Positions 45,853 through 55,258 of a stretch of 64,000 nt of DNA are shown one piece after another (positions within the stretch are counted from its first letter, which is position 1; each line of letters begins with the position of its first letter). The stretch is taken from the NCBI RefSeq assembly GCF_011397115.1, contig NZ_AP022822.1:1555501-1619500 (forward strand). Direction: 5' to 3'. The translations under genes were made by a program, and so were the position numbers. The stretch is from Enterococcus saigonensis (GTDB lineage: Bacteria; Bacillota; Bacilli; Lactobacillales; Enterococcaceae). A model generated the notes under the pieces. It saw nothing but the letters and a program-made list of their open reading frames with translations. It did not search any database and had not been told where the DNA came from.

Positions 45853-48021
45853 TTATTCTCCAGTTGGATTCAACATGGTTAAGCTAATGCGTCCTTTTTG
45901 TTCATCTACTTGCTCTACCCATACCGTAACAATATCTCCTACTGCTACGACATCTTTTGGTTGTTTGACAAAGCGGTGACTCAATTTTGAAATATGGACT
46001 AAACCATCTTGTTTAACACCAATATCGACGAAAGCCCCAAAATCAATGACATTGCGAACAGTCCCCTTTAACTCCATCCCAGCTTTTAAATCCTTCATCG
46101 TTAAAACGTCTTTTCTTAAAAGAGGGGCGGGCATTTCATCTCGCATATCTCGTCCGGGTTGCAAAAGTGCCTTTAAAATATCTTTTACTGTTGCCACACC
46201 TGCTTGCAAATCAGTAGCTACTTTTTCTAGATTCAAGACTTGCAAGCGAGCCTGCGCCTCTTTTGTCCCAAGTTCTTTCAATTTAACATCCGCAAGTGTC
46301 AAGATTTCTTTTGCCACAGGGTAACTCTCTGGATGAATACCGGTATTGTCTAAAATGTCACTTCCTCCAGGAATTCGTAAAAAACCGATCGCTTGTTCAT
46401 ATGCCTTTGGTCCTAAACGTGGGACTTTTTTCAATTGATTGCGTTTAGTAAACGCGCCATTTTCTTCTCGATAATTAAAAATATTTTGTGCCGTCGTTTT
46501 ATTGAGGCCAGCAATATGTTGAAGGAGTTGCGGACTGGCCGTATTAACGTCTACCCCAACTTGATTGGTTACCGTTTCAACGACAAAATCTAGTTGTTCG
46601 GCTAAACGTTTTTGTGACACATCATGTTGATATTGTCCAACTCCAACAGCTTTCGGGTCGATTTTTACCAGTTCTGCTAAAGGATCTTGCAAACGACGTC
46701 CAATACTAATTGCACTTCTTTCTTCGACTTGTAAATTAGGAAATTCCCCTCTGGCAATGTCACTTGCTGAATAGACGGAAGCCCCCGCTTCATTAACAAT
46801 TACATAATAAACTTCTTGATTTAAAGCACGAATTTGTTCGGCTACAAATTGTTCTGATTCCCGACTTGCTGTCCCATTTCCAATTGCAATCATTTGGACG
46901 CCATATTTTTCAATTAAGTGTTGCAAAGCAGGTCCTGCTGCTTCTCGTTTGTTTTGTGGCGCTGGTTTATGAGGATAGATTACTGTAATAGCCAAAACTT
47001 TTCCTGTTGCATCTAAAACAGCTAATTTACAGCCTGTTCGATAAGCTGGATCAAAACCTAAAACAACTTTTCCTTTTAACGGTGGTTGTAATAATAAGTT
47101 GCGCAAATTTTCACCAAAAACGGCAATGGCTTGCTCGTCTGCGTTCTCGGTTAATTCATTGCGAATTTCTCGCTCAATCGCAGGTGCAATAAAACGTTTA
47201 TACGCATCTTCATAGGCAGCAGTGACATAACTTACCGCTTCACCATGTCCTTTTATGATTTGACGATTTAAATAATTTAAAATTTCTTCTTCTGGTGGCA
47301 CAATAGTAACTTTTAAAATGTCTTCTTTTTCGCCCCGATTCGTTGCTAAAATTCGATGGGAAACCATTTTTTTAACTGGTTCTTCAAAGGCATAGTACAT
47401 TTCATACACACCTTTTTCATCTTGTTCTATCTTTTTACCAGTACTAGTATAAAGTCCCTTATCAAAAGTTTTTTGACGAATCCACGTTCTAAATTGGGCA
47501 GAATCTGAAAATGTTTCAGCTAAAATTTCATGGGCACCTGCTAAAGCCGTTGCCACATCTGGTACTTCTGCGGTTAAAAATTCTGTCGCTTTTTTCGCCA
47601 CAGCATCATTAGAAAATGTTAATAACCAATTGGCTAAAGGTTCAAGTCCTTGTTCTTTGGCAATAGTAGCCTTTGTCCGACGTTTTTGTTTGTAAGGACG
47701 ATACAAATCTTCCACTTGTTGCATCTTACTAGCAGCCTGAATATTAGCAGCAAGTTCTGGTGTTAATTTTTCCTGTTCTGCAATTAAACGTAATACTTCA
47801 CCTTTACGTTTTTCTAAATTTTCTAAATATTGGTAACGTTCTTCAATCTCACGAATTTGTACCTCATCTAAATTGCCCGTTGCTTCTTTACGATAACGTG
47901 CAATAAAAGGGACAGTATTACCATCTAATAACAAGTCTAAAACTTGTTGCATTTGTTTTTTTGAGTAATTCGTCAGCTCTGCTTGTAATAACGTTAATAA
48001 ATCTTGATTAACAGCTGTCAT
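45853..48021 (-). CDS. tex: Tex-type S1 RNA-binding transcription accessory protein
   Basis: A 722-residue Tex/YhgF family protein. An N-terminal helical domain (to about 300) precedes the YqgF-like RNase H domain around KVVLGFDPAYRTGCKLAVLD. A helix-hairpin-helix pair (DVNTASPQLLQHIAGLNKT) and a C-terminal S1 domain (GMELKGTVRNVIDFGAFVDIG) follow. It binds RNA and RNA polymerase-associated complexes. The start ATG 48021 has a GGTGAGAT site. Confidence 0.95.
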   Translation of the reverse strand: MTAVNQDLLTLLQAELTNYSKKQMQQVLDLLLDGNTVPFIARYRKEATGNLDEVQIREIEERYQYLENLEKRKGEVLRLIAEQEKLTPELAANIQAASKMQQVEDLYRPYKQKRRTKATIAKEQGLEPLANWLLTFSNDAVAKKATEFLTAEVPDVATALAGAHEILAETFSDSAQFRTWIRQKTFDKGLYTSTGKKIEQDEKGVYEMYYAFEEPVKKMVSHRILATNRGEKEDILKVTIVPPEEEILNYLNRQIIKGHGEAVSYVTAAYEDAYKRFIAPAIEREIRNELTENADEQAIAVFGENLRNLLLQPPLKGKVVLGFDPAYRTGCKLAVLDATGKVLAITVIYPHKPAPQNKREAAGPALQHLIEKYGVQMIAIGNGTASRESEQFVAEQIRALNQEVYYVIVNEAGASVYSASDIARGEFPNLQVEERSAISIGRRLQDPLAELVKIDPKAVGVGQYQHDVSQKRLAEQLDFVVETVTNQVGVDVNTASPQLLQHIAGLNKTTAQNIFNYREENGAFTKRNQLKKVPRLGPKAYEQAIGFLRIPGGSDILDNTGIHPESYPVAKEILTLADVKLKELGTKEAQARLQVLNLEKVATDLQAGVATVKDILKALLQPGRDMRDEMPAPLLRKDVLTMKDLKAGMELKGTVRNVIDFGAFVDIGVKQDGLVHISKLSHRFVKQPKDVVAVGDIVTVWVEQVDEQKGRISLTMLNPTGE

Positions 48022-48097
48022 GTCATCTCACCTTTCTTTTGACCTCATCTATTTTAACATAGAAAATACCATTCATTCTGACAAAAATCCGGACAAG

Positions 48098-48132
48098 AAA
48101 AAAGCTGCCAAAATAAGGGCAGCTTCTTTTCT
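48098..48132 (-). terminator. Terminator after the metallophosphatase gene
   Basis: Minus strand stem AGAAGCTGCC/GGCAGCTTTTTT with a T-tract. Confidence 0.82.
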
Positions 48133-48249
48133 TATCAAAATAATATTTCTTGGTCTCTATAGCATTAGCCTACATCAACTGAATTTTGTCTAAAAAATTT
48201 CAAAAAAATATACAGGCTTTGATTCGAATTACATTCTTAGCTTTGACAT

Positions 48250-48984
48250 TTAAAAGTCCGGTTGCCAAGGTCCTTGTAAATTTTGATAGGCAATATCTTG
48301 AACAATACCTGTTTTACTAAAAACTACACCATGAATAGAGCCGCCAAAAACACCACCACCATCAATACCAATTTTATTATCTGAAAGCCACAAATCCGTT
48401 GTCTTCATATCACCATGAAGCATAGGTGTAATCGTATGACCAAAAACAATTTTTTTACCTGTCTTATTTTTTCCTTTGTGAAATGGTTCTCGTATCCAAA
48501 TAAAGTCAGCTGAAGCGGTCTCGTGCCAATCCTTTTTTGTTAAATCTACACCCGCATGAACAAAAAGATAATCTTCCCATTCATAGTATAACGGCCGTTG
48601 CGTTAAAAATTCGACTAAATCGTAATAGCGACTGCGAATCATCATCGCTATTTCTGTAGGTGAGTATTCATCACACGCCCCTTTGTGCAAAAGGCTTTCA
48701 ATGGTCTCTTTCCCACCATTGTGCAAATAGGAAGGAAACCAGTCTTCTGGCTGTGTTAGAAATTGTAACAAGTATTCTTCGTGATTGCCTCGCAAATAAA
48801 TAGCACCAAAATTTTCCACAAGATTTTTTCCTAATAAAAAACATTCTTTACTACGTTTTCCACGATCATTCAGATCACCCATTAATACAAGTTGGTGGTG
48901 TTCAGAATCAAAATATGTTAAAAGTTTTTTAAACAACTCATATTCTCCGTGAATATCACCAATGGCATATACATATTCTTTCAT
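48250..48984 (-). CDS. Calcineurin-like metallophosphatase
   Basis: A 244-residue serine/threonine phosphatase-type (PPP/ApaH-like) enzyme. The metal motifs are AIGDIHGEY, VLMGDLNDRGKRS and YLRGNHEEYLL, with a C-terminal VFGHTITP histidine. It acts on phosphoproteins or on diadenosine polyphosphates; the sequence does not decide. ATG 48984 follows GAGGTG, and the frame is open three codons earlier. Monocistronic. Confidence 0.9.
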   Translation of the reverse strand: MKEYVYAIGDIHGEYELFKKLLTYFDSEHHQLVLMGDLNDRGKRSKECFLLGKNLVENFGAIYLRGNHEEYLLQFLTQPEDWFPSYLHNGGKETIESLLHKGACDEYSPTEIAMMIRSRYYDLVEFLTQRPLYYEWEDYLFVHAGVDLTKKDWHETASADFIWIREPFHKGKNKTGKKIVFGHTITPMLHGDMKTTDLWLSDNKIGIDGGGVFGGSIHGVVFSKTGIVQDIAYQNLQGPWQPDF

Positions 48985-49117
48985 CACTTTCACCTCATTA
49001 TTAGTATACCAAAAATCTTCACAAAAATTTCAAATCCTATATTTGGACATGTGTTATAAAAAGCTTTAAAATAAACACGACACCATGTCATAATTTACGT
49101 GGAAAAGAGTGAGAATA

Positions 49118-49978
49118 ATGCAGAAAAAAACAATTGGGCTACTATTTGCAGGCGTAGTCGTTGCAGGCGTGATCGGTTTTGCATTGGTTAATAGTGGTAC
49201 CAAAAAAGATGACAGTATAACTATTCGCAGTGCGACAGCAAAAAAAATGGACGTAACCGAAACGTTAAGTACAAGTGGCACTTTAATTCCAAATAAAATC
49301 GAAAATTTAGTTGGTACTGGTACTGTGAATACCCTAAATGTACAGATTGGCGATACAGTCGAAAAAAATCAAGTATTAGCCAACTACGATAATGGGTTAA
49401 CATTGACTGCAAGAATGAAAGGTACCGTTACTGAAGTCAACATTCATACAGGTCAGCCAGACACTGCTGCGCAACAAGGAAAAGCATCAATTGTTGTTTC
49501 GGATTTAACAAATTTGAAAATTCAACTTGCTTTATCCAATTCTGAAGCTAGCCAAGTGACTGTTAATCAGAAAGCTGTTATTACTTCTGGCCGCCATCAG
49601 TATGCTGGTCAGGTAACTCAAAAAGACCCTACCGCAACATCGCCACAGACAGCAACTGGTGGTGCCACTTTGGGAGCGGTTGTAACTTTTACGGACAAAC
49701 CTAAAGAATTATATGCAGGATTTTCAGCTGATGTAGCTATTAGTGTTGCTACTGCAAAGGACGCTTTAGCAATCCCGATTGAAGCGTTAACCTACAATGA
49801 AAAAAATGAGCCTATCGTCTATGAAGTAAAAGACAATAAAGCAAAGATTGTTAAAGTTGAAACCGGTATTCAGTCTGATCAATTTATTGTAATTAAAAAA
49901 GGAATTACTGATGGTAATTCTGTTATCTTGTCTCCTACTTCTGATTTAAAAGACGGCAGTGCCGTCACTAAAGAGTAG
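49118..49978 (+). CDS. MacA/HlyD-type efflux adaptor protein
   Basis: A 286-residue membrane-fusion protein with one N-terminal transmembrane helix (KKTIGLLFAGVVVAGVIGFA). A short biotinyl-lipoyl-like domain (GTVNTLNVQIGDTVEKNQVL) and a beta-barrel part follow. The coiled-coil hairpin of the Gram-negative MacA is absent, as in Firmicutes adaptors. First gene of a three-gene plus-strand operon with an ABC ATPase and permease. An in-frame GTG lies 9 bases upstream; ATG 49118 is preferred. Confidence 0.9.
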   Translation: MQKKTIGLLFAGVVVAGVIGFALVNSGTKKDDSITIRSATAKKMDVTETLSTSGTLIPNKIENLVGTGTVNTLNVQIGDTVEKNQVLANYDNGLTLTARMKGTVTEVNIHTGQPDTAAQQGKASIVVSDLTNLKIQLALSNSEASQVTVNQKAVITSGRHQYAGQVTQKDPTATSPQTATGGATLGAVVTFTDKPKELYAGFSADVAISVATAKDALAIPIEALTYNEKNEPIVYEVKDNKAKIVKVETGIQSDQFIVIKKGITDGNSVILSPTSDLKDGSAVTKE

Positions 49979-49986
49979 GTGATAAA

Positions 49987-50679
49987 ATGATTGATTTAAA
50001 AAATGTCGTCAAAATTTATCGCACAGGTGGCGAAGAATTGATGGCCTTAAAACATGTTAATCTCCATATTGCTGAAGGAGAATTCACATCCATCATGGGA
50101 CCTAGCGGCTCTGGAAAATCTACCATGATGAATATTTTGGGCTTGTTAGACCGGTTTGATGATGGCACATACCTTTTAAATGGAAAAAATGTGACCCATT
50201 TGACTGATATTCAAAGTGCCAAAGTTCGCAATCAAGAGATTGGTTTTGTCTTTCAATCTTTTAACTTAATGCCACGGATGACATTGCTAGAAAATGTTGC
50301 ACTTCCATTAGTCTATGCCGGCGTTTCAAAATCCGAGCGAAAAAAAAGAGCACAAAAAGCGTTGGAACAAGTCGGCTTAGCAGATCGCGTTCATCATCGT
50401 CCCAACGCCATTTCTGGGGGGCAAAAACAACGAGTTGCCATCGCCCGAGCAATTGTCAATGATCCTGTAGTTTTAATGGCCGATGAGCCAACTGGAAATT
50501 TAGATTCTAAAACAACACTAGAGATTATGAAAATTTTCCAAGATTTAAACAACAACGGCACAACAGTAGTCATGGTTACCCACGAGCCTGAAGTTGCTCA
50601 GTATACCAAACGTATTGTCTCCTTCAAAGACGGTGAAATTATTGGTGACAATCCAGTTCAAGAACGAAAAAAACTATAG
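49987..50679 (+). CDS. MacB/LolD-type ABC transporter ATPase
   Basis: A 230-residue ATPase. It has Walker A MGPSGSGKSTMMNI, Q-loop FVFQSFNLMPRMT, signature AISGGQKQRVAIARAI, Walker B VLMADEPTGNLDS and the H-loop MVTHEPEVAQY. These are typical of the MacB/LolD mechanotransmission group. It sits 8 bases after the adaptor gene and 12 before the permease. The substrate could be an antimicrobial peptide or another surface-acting compound; no sensor kinase is nearby to support this. Confidence 0.95.
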   Translation: MIDLKNVVKIYRTGGEELMALKHVNLHIAEGEFTSIMGPSGSGKSTMMNILGLLDRFDDGTYLLNGKNVTHLTDIQSAKVRNQEIGFVFQSFNLMPRMTLLENVALPLVYAGVSKSERKKRAQKALEQVGLADRVHHRPNAISGGQKQRVAIARAIVNDPVVLMADEPTGNLDSKTTLEIMKIFQDLNNNGTTVVMVTHEPEVAQYTKRIVSFKDGEIIGDNPVQERKKL

Positions 50680-50691
50680 GGAGGGTCAAAA

Positions 50692-51915
50692 ATGGGGATT
50701 AGCGAAAGCTTTAAAATGGCATTAGATAGCATCTTAGCCAATAAAATGCGGTCATTTTTGACCATGTTGGGAATTATTATTGGGATTAGCGCTGTTATCG
50801 CAATTTTGGCTGTTGGGAATGGTGCAACAAAAGAAATTAATGGTACTTTTAGTGATTTAGGTGCCTCCACCATCTCCGTTTCAACTAGTCAAGATGCCAG
50901 TGATAGTCAAAAAATTACAACTCAAGATGTTACTGCGCTAAAACACAGTATTCCCAAAATCGATCATATCTCCCCTGTCACAACCATTCAAGGAAGTTTG
51001 ACAGCGAATGATAAAAGTAAATTTGGAATTGCTATAGCCGGTATGCCGGATTTGCAATATACTAATCAAATGATGGATAAAGTACTTCTTTTTGGTCGTT
51101 ATTTCAATCAAATCGAATATGAAGAGAATGCGAAAGTAACCATTATTAGTGCCGATACGGCGCGCTATTTTTTTAATGGACGGGACAATGTTATTGGAGA
51201 AAAAATTTCAGTCAAAAATCAAACTGGACAAGTCACTTTACGTATTATTGGGGTTACGAAAGGAACAATGGAAAAAATGATGGGATCATTTGATAGCGAA
51301 AAATTGCCTGGCTATTTGGCACTTCCACTTACAACCGCTGTTTCTTTACAACCTGATAGCACAAAAATAAGCGAACTCACGGTTATTGCTAATTCCAAAG
51401 ATGATATTGATACTATTTCAAAACAAATTGTAAATATTTTATCCGTGCGACACGATGTTGTTGGTGATAAAGTCTATACAGCCACTAATTTCTTGCAAGC
51501 ATTGGATGAAGTGAACAATGTTTTAGGTTTATTCATTAACTTTATTGCAGCCGTAGCCGCCATCGCATTACTCGTTGGTGGGATTGGTGTGATGAATATT
51601 ATGTTAGTTTCTGTTACCGAAAGAACCAGAGAAATCGGCACAAGAAAAGCCTTAGGTGCAACAAATAATAATATTTTATTCCAATTTTTAACCGAATCTG
51701 TCATTTTATGTTTAATTGGTGGGATCGTTGGCTTATTACTTGGAGCTTCATTGGCTTTAATTGTTGCTCATGCTTTAAATATTACAGCACACTTTTCATT
51801 AGGCTCAATTGCTTTTGTTTTGCTATTTTCCAGTGCGATTGGTATCTTTTTTGGTGTATATCCTGCCCGTAAGGCGGCCCGGCTCGATCCTATTGAGGCA
51901 CTACGTTATGAATAA
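50692..51915 (+). CDS. MacB-type ABC transporter permease (FtsX-like)
   Basis: A 407-residue permease. One N-terminal helix (MRSFLTMLGIIIGISAVIAIL) is followed by a large extracellular MacB_PCD domain (about 45-275). Three C-terminal helices carry the FtsX signature GIGVMNIMLVSVTERTREIGTRKALGAT. It ends ARLDPIEALRYE, the family's typical last residues. Start ATG 50692 has an AGGGAGG site. It completes a tripartite MacAB-like system with the two genes before it. Confidence 0.95.
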   Translation: MGISESFKMALDSILANKMRSFLTMLGIIIGISAVIAILAVGNGATKEINGTFSDLGASTISVSTSQDASDSQKITTQDVTALKHSIPKIDHISPVTTIQGSLTANDKSKFGIAIAGMPDLQYTNQMMDKVLLFGRYFNQIEYEENAKVTIISADTARYFFNGRDNVIGEKISVKNQTGQVTLRIIGVTKGTMEKMMGSFDSEKLPGYLALPLTTAVSLQPDSTKISELTVIANSKDDIDTISKQIVNILSVRHDVVGDKVYTATNFLQALDEVNNVLGLFINFIAAVAAIALLVGGIGVMNIMLVSVTERTREIGTRKALGATNNNILFQFLTESVILCLIGGIVGLLLGASLALIVAHALNITAHFSLGSIAFVLLFSSAIGIFFGVYPARKAARLDPIEALRYE

Positions 51916-51997
51916 ACTGTCAAAAATCTTCCACCAATTCAAAAAAGATTTAAAAGAAGCACTAGATACCGGTGCAATTTCTCACGACAAAGGATAG
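51908..51997 (+). CDS. Possible 29-residue coupled small protein
   Basis: An ORF of 29 residues (MNKLSKIFHQFKKDLKEALD then TGAISHDKG) overlaps the last 8 bases of the permease gene in another frame. A GAGG lies 9 bases before its ATG, inside the permease gene. The first 20 residues would form a basic amphipathic helix. It ends before the operon terminator. Conservation cannot be judged here, so it may be chance. Confidence 0.35.
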   Translation: MNKLSKIFHQFKKDLKEALDTGAISHDKG

Positions 51998-52051
51998 AGA
52001 AACAATTTATTTTTGAGTCTTATTGTAAGTAACAAATCGAAAAAAATATAC

Positions 52052-52103
52052 TAAAAAGTCGAAAACATATTGTGCAAACTGCACGAAGTGTTTTCGACTT
52101 TTA
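52052..52103. terminator. Terminator after the MacAB-like operon
   Basis: Stem AAAAGTCGAAAACA and TGTTTTCGACTTTT with a TGTGCAAACTGCAC-type inner repeat. It also sits at the end of the convergent VOC gene, so it can serve both directions. Confidence 0.85.
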
Positions 52104-52106
52104 CTT

Positions 52107-52481
52107 TTATGCCATACTGGAAACGGCAAAATAATTACCATCTGGATCGGCAAAGTTGAATACTTCTCGATCACCTAATGAAATCATTTCTCCGCGAGGT
52201 ACATTAAGTTCACCAACTTTTTTATAAAGCGTAAAGATGTCTTGGCTAAAAAACATTAACGATGGTGAATTGGTTGCAACTTCTGGTGAATTACTTTCAA
52301 TAAAATTTCGATCATATAAAACAAAATGAGCTTTTGCATTTGTTGTGATTGCAAGTTCAACTACACTTGTCCCATCAACTTCTTGTTCTTCAATGATGAC
52401 AAAATCCAAGGCTTGCCAAAACGTTACGGCCTTTTTGACATCATCTACATACAACATAATTTGAATATCTTCTGTAAACAT
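52107..52481 (-). CDS. VOC-superfamily (glyoxalase/bleomycin-resistance fold) protein
   Basis: A 124-residue protein with the paired beta-alpha-beta-beta-beta units of the vicinal-oxygen-chelate superfamily: IMLYVDDVKKAVTFWQALDF in the first half, and FNFADPDGNYFAVSS closing the second. Metal ligands are incomplete, so it may be a binding protein and not an enzyme. It starts 9 bases after the DUF1149 gene and shares its transcript. Confidence 0.85.
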   Translation of the reverse strand: MFTEDIQIMLYVDDVKKAVTFWQALDFVIIEEQEVDGTSVVELAITTNAKAHFVLYDRNFIESNSPEVATNSPSLMFFSQDIFTLYKKVGELNVPRGEMISLGDREVFNFADPDGNYFAVSSMA

Positions 52482-52490
52482 CGTTTTCTC

Positions 52491-52871
52491 CTATGCTTCT
52501 GTTTGGAAATTAAGCGTTAATCCCGGCTCATCAGTGGCTATTTCTGTTACTTCATACGTCATGCGTTTTACAATATCAAATAACGGTGCCACAATTTCAT
52601 TTACTTCTTCTTCTGTAACATCAGCTTGACTTTCAATTTTACGGTCCACAACGTGATTAATTTGGCTCACTCGTCCTGAAATCACATATTCTGCAAAAAC
52701 CAAGCGAAAATCTAAAATACAACGAATAATCGAATTTTCTTTTGGGTAATTTGGATCTTCCGTATTTAATGGGGTAAAACCTACTTGTAATTGCGTTTCA
52801 AAATTCTGTTCTGGGTTAGGTTGATCGTAGTGATAGGCAGCTACCACTGGTTTTTGGCGTTTAATTTCCAA
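52491..52871 (-). CDS. DUF1149 family protein (SecB-like fold)
   Basis: A 126-residue protein with the DUF1149 pattern VVAAYHYDQPNPEQNFETQL, then EYVISGRVSQINHVV and a C-terminal beta strand. The family is confined mainly to Lactobacillales and resembles SecB in fold. Start is TTG 52871, 7 bases after GGAGG; no ATG is nearby. Function unknown. Confidence 0.85.
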   Translation of the reverse strand: MEIKRQKPVVAAYHYDQPNPEQNFETQLQVGFTPLNTEDPNYPKENSIIRCILDFRLVFAEYVISGRVSQINHVVDRKIESQADVTEEEVNEIVAPLFDIVKRMTYEVTEIATDEPGLTLNFQTEA

Positions 52872-52967
52872 ACTTATTCCTCCTTAAACATCTGTTTGCC
52901 GTCTAGTATAACACAAGCTTTTTTCAAAACTTAGTCTTATTTAACCGACAGTTATTAATTATAACTG

Positions 52968-53990
52968 CTATTGGGCTATATATTTTTTTAAATAGTCTAC
53001 AGCTTCTTGCGCAGTTTTTACCGAAACAATTTTCATCTTTGTTTCAATTTTTTTTGCAGCCCGTATAGCATCGCGAGTGTTTGTATCTTTTTTTTCTAAA
53101 TCCGCCGGTGCGAAAAATATTTCTGCTCCACTTTCAGAAGCACTAACGACTTTTTTATCGATTCCGCCAATTTGGCCAACATTCCCTTGACTATCAATAG
53201 TTCCTGTCCCCGCAATTTCATGACCGTTTCGTATGTCTTGTTTTATTAGTTGTTGGTAAATCTCTAAGGTGAACATTAATCCTGCTGATGGCCCTCCAAT
53301 ATTATCCACATCAAATTGAACTTTTTCTTGACTGTTCACTTGTGTGTGATCGGTCAGCGTAATCCCAATTCCGGCCTTTCCATTACTTGGCAATTTCATT
53401 AGCGCGCCACTTACGTTTTTTTCCTTTCCATCTTGTAAAAACGTAATTGTCACCTGATCTCCTACTTTTTTACTTTGAACATATTTCATAAAATCATCAC
53501 TACTCTTAAAAGGCTGTGAGTCAACTTTTACGACGGTATCCCCAATTTTTATTTTGCCGTAAAAAGCCGAATTTTTCTCAACAGCTAAAACATAAACACC
53601 AAGATAATCCATTTTAAATGGCTTATCGGCCAAGTTGAGAGCTGCTGTAATAGCATTATTCTGTGAACTTTCCATATAAAAGTTTTGAATACGATTGTAG
53701 TCATCATCACTGGCAGTACCCATCAATTCTTCTTTGGTTACTAAGTCAGAAAAAGCTTGCGTTTTAGCAAATAGCGCAGTTGCAACAGTTGCTTGCCTGA
53801 TTCCAACTGATGTTAAAGAAAATGAACCACTAAACTTATCTTTTTTATCATTAACTTTCACCAATGTATCTAACTTAATGGTAGAGCCGGGCGCTTCTAT
53901 ATAATATGGTATTGGTAACGCTACGCAAGCCATTAAAACTAACGCCAACAATAAAAGTAAAAGGCGTTTTACGGGTACTTTATGCTTCAT
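52968..53990 (-). CDS. SepM/YlbL-type PDZ and Lon-like membrane serine protease
   Basis: A 340-residue protein. One N-terminal transmembrane helix (VKRLLLLLLALVLMACVALP) precedes a PDZ domain (about 120-200, KNSAFYGKIKIGDTVVKV). A Lon-type S16 protease domain follows, with the catalytic Ser in IGGPSAGLMFTLE and the Lys in GGIDKKVVSASESG. The streptococcal homolog SepM trims a competence peptide; the enterococcal substrate is not known. ATG 53990 overlaps the end of coaD by 11 bases. Confidence 0.93.
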   Translation of the reverse strand: MKHKVPVKRLLLLLLALVLMACVALPIPYYIEAPGSTIKLDTLVKVNDKKDKFSGSFSLTSVGIRQATVATALFAKTQAFSDLVTKEELMGTASDDDYNRIQNFYMESSQNNAITAALNLADKPFKMDYLGVYVLAVEKNSAFYGKIKIGDTVVKVDSQPFKSSDDFMKYVQSKKVGDQVTITFLQDGKEKNVSGALMKLPSNGKAGIGITLTDHTQVNSQEKVQFDVDNIGGPSAGLMFTLEIYQQLIKQDIRNGHEIAGTGTIDSQGNVGQIGGIDKKVVSASESGAEIFFAPADLEKKDTNTRDAIRAAKKIETKMKIVSVKTAQEAVDYLKKYIAQ

Positions 53991-54474
53991 AGTGATCACT
54001 CTTTTTCACCAATGCTTCAAATACTGGTTTTGGCAAATAATCTTTGACATCGCCACCAAAAGCGATGACTTCTTTTAAGATACTTGAGCTAATATGCGTA
54101 TATTCAGGGCGGGCTAATAAGAATACCGTTTCAATATTTTTGTCTAAATGGTGATTCATTGTCATAATTTCTTTTTCATACTCATAATCTTTTACACTTC
54201 TTATCCCCCGCAATAAAAAATTAGCACCTAATTTTTTTGCACTAGTCACAGTTAGTTCGCTATCTTGTTCAATCACACGAACATTTGGAAGATGCTTAAC
54301 TGACGCTTCGACTAAAGCTTTGCGCTCTGTTGGTGTGAATAAACTTTTTTTATTAGTATTCACAAAGACTCCCACGATAATTTCATCAAAAAGATCAGAT
54401 CCTCGCTCAATTGTATCTAAATGTCCATTGGTGAAAGGATCAAAACTACCAGGAAATAATGCTATTTTACGCAT
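53980..54474 (-). CDS. coaD: Phosphopantetheine adenylyltransferase
   Basis: A 164-residue nucleotidyltransferase of CoA synthesis. The nucleotide-binding motif ALFPGSFDPFTNGHLD and the ISSS motif (THISSSILKEV) are intact. Start ATG 54474 has GAGGCG; the frame is open four codons upstream. It overlaps rsmD by 8 bases and the protease gene at its end, a tightly packed conserved cluster. Confidence 0.97.
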   Translation of the reverse strand: MRKIALFPGSFDPFTNGHLDTIERGSDLFDEIIVGVFVNTNKKSLFTPTERKALVEASVKHLPNVRVIEQDSELTVTSAKKLGANFLLRGIRSVKDYEYEKEIMTMNHHLDKNIETVFLLARPEYTHISSSILKEVIAFGGDVKDYLPKPVFEALVKKSDHYEA

Positions 54475-55030
54475 GTGACGCCTCATTTCTATAAATTGTT
54501 ATGCTAGTTATACCGTAATTTTGTTGTTTTATCTGTTTTAAATTCGCAATTTTAATCGGCAAAACAACTTCCTTTGCAGTTTCACAAACTATGACTGCCT
54601 GACTAGTGAATAGATTATTTTGTGCCATTGTTTCAAGTTCTGTAATAAGTTGTTGCTTAGCATACGGCGGATCTAAAAGAATTAAATCAAATTGTTTTTC
54701 TTCTGCTATAAACGCTGCTAAGGCATGCTTCGCTTCTTTTTTTAAAAGAGTAAATTTTTCAGGTTCTTTAGTAATGGCGACATTCTCTTTAATGATTTGT
54801 ATGGCTTTAAAGTTCTTTTCCACGCAATATGCATGTTCCATACCTCTTGAAACAGCTTCAATGGCTAAGCCACCACTTCCACTATATAAATCTAAACAGA
54901 TGCCACCGTCAAAGTAAGGACCGATCATATTAAAGATGGCGCCTTTCACTTTATCAGTTGTAGGGCGCGTATTATCGCCAGATAAACTCTTTAGCTTTCG
55001 ACCACCATATTCTCCTGCCACGACTCTCAT
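54467..55030 (-). CDS. rsmD: 16S rRNA (guanine(966)-N2)-methyltransferase
   Basis: A 187-residue SAM methyltransferase. It has VVAGEYGGRKL at the N-terminus, the SAM loop CLDLYSGSGGLAIEAVSRG, and the N6/N2-methylase motif LILLDPPYAKQ. It methylates G966 in helix 31 of the small ribosomal subunit. ATG 55030 follows AGAGGTG. First gene of rsmD-coaD-sepM. Confidence 0.96.
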   Translation of the reverse strand: MRVVAGEYGGRKLKSLSGDNTRPTTDKVKGAIFNMIGPYFDGGICLDLYSGSGGLAIEAVSRGMEHAYCVEKNFKAIQIIKENVAITKEPEKFTLLKKEAKHALAAFIAEEKQFDLILLDPPYAKQQLITELETMAQNNLFTSQAVIVCETAKEVVLPIKIANLKQIKQQNYGITSITIYRNEASHA

Positions 55031-55212
55031 ATTAATTCACCTCTTCAATCATATCCACAATATTTTACCATAACTCCCCCGGGTTGACCTTAAGAACTGC
55101 TAGCATTCTGAAAAAAGCATCCGCCAACATACTCATGATACTATCAAGATAATTAGAAACAATACATATTGTATTTATCCATAGTTCTTCTTTATTTGAA
55201 GAATATTGCAAT

Positions 55213-55258
55213 TAAAAAAATTGATGTCCTCTCTTTTGAGAAGACATCAACTTTTTTA
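55213..55258 (-). terminator. Terminator after the ylbG-like gene
   Basis: Minus strand stem AAAAAAGTTGATGTC/GACATCAATTTTTTT around an AAAAGA loop. Its first A residues overlap the stop codon of the gene. Confidence 0.85.
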
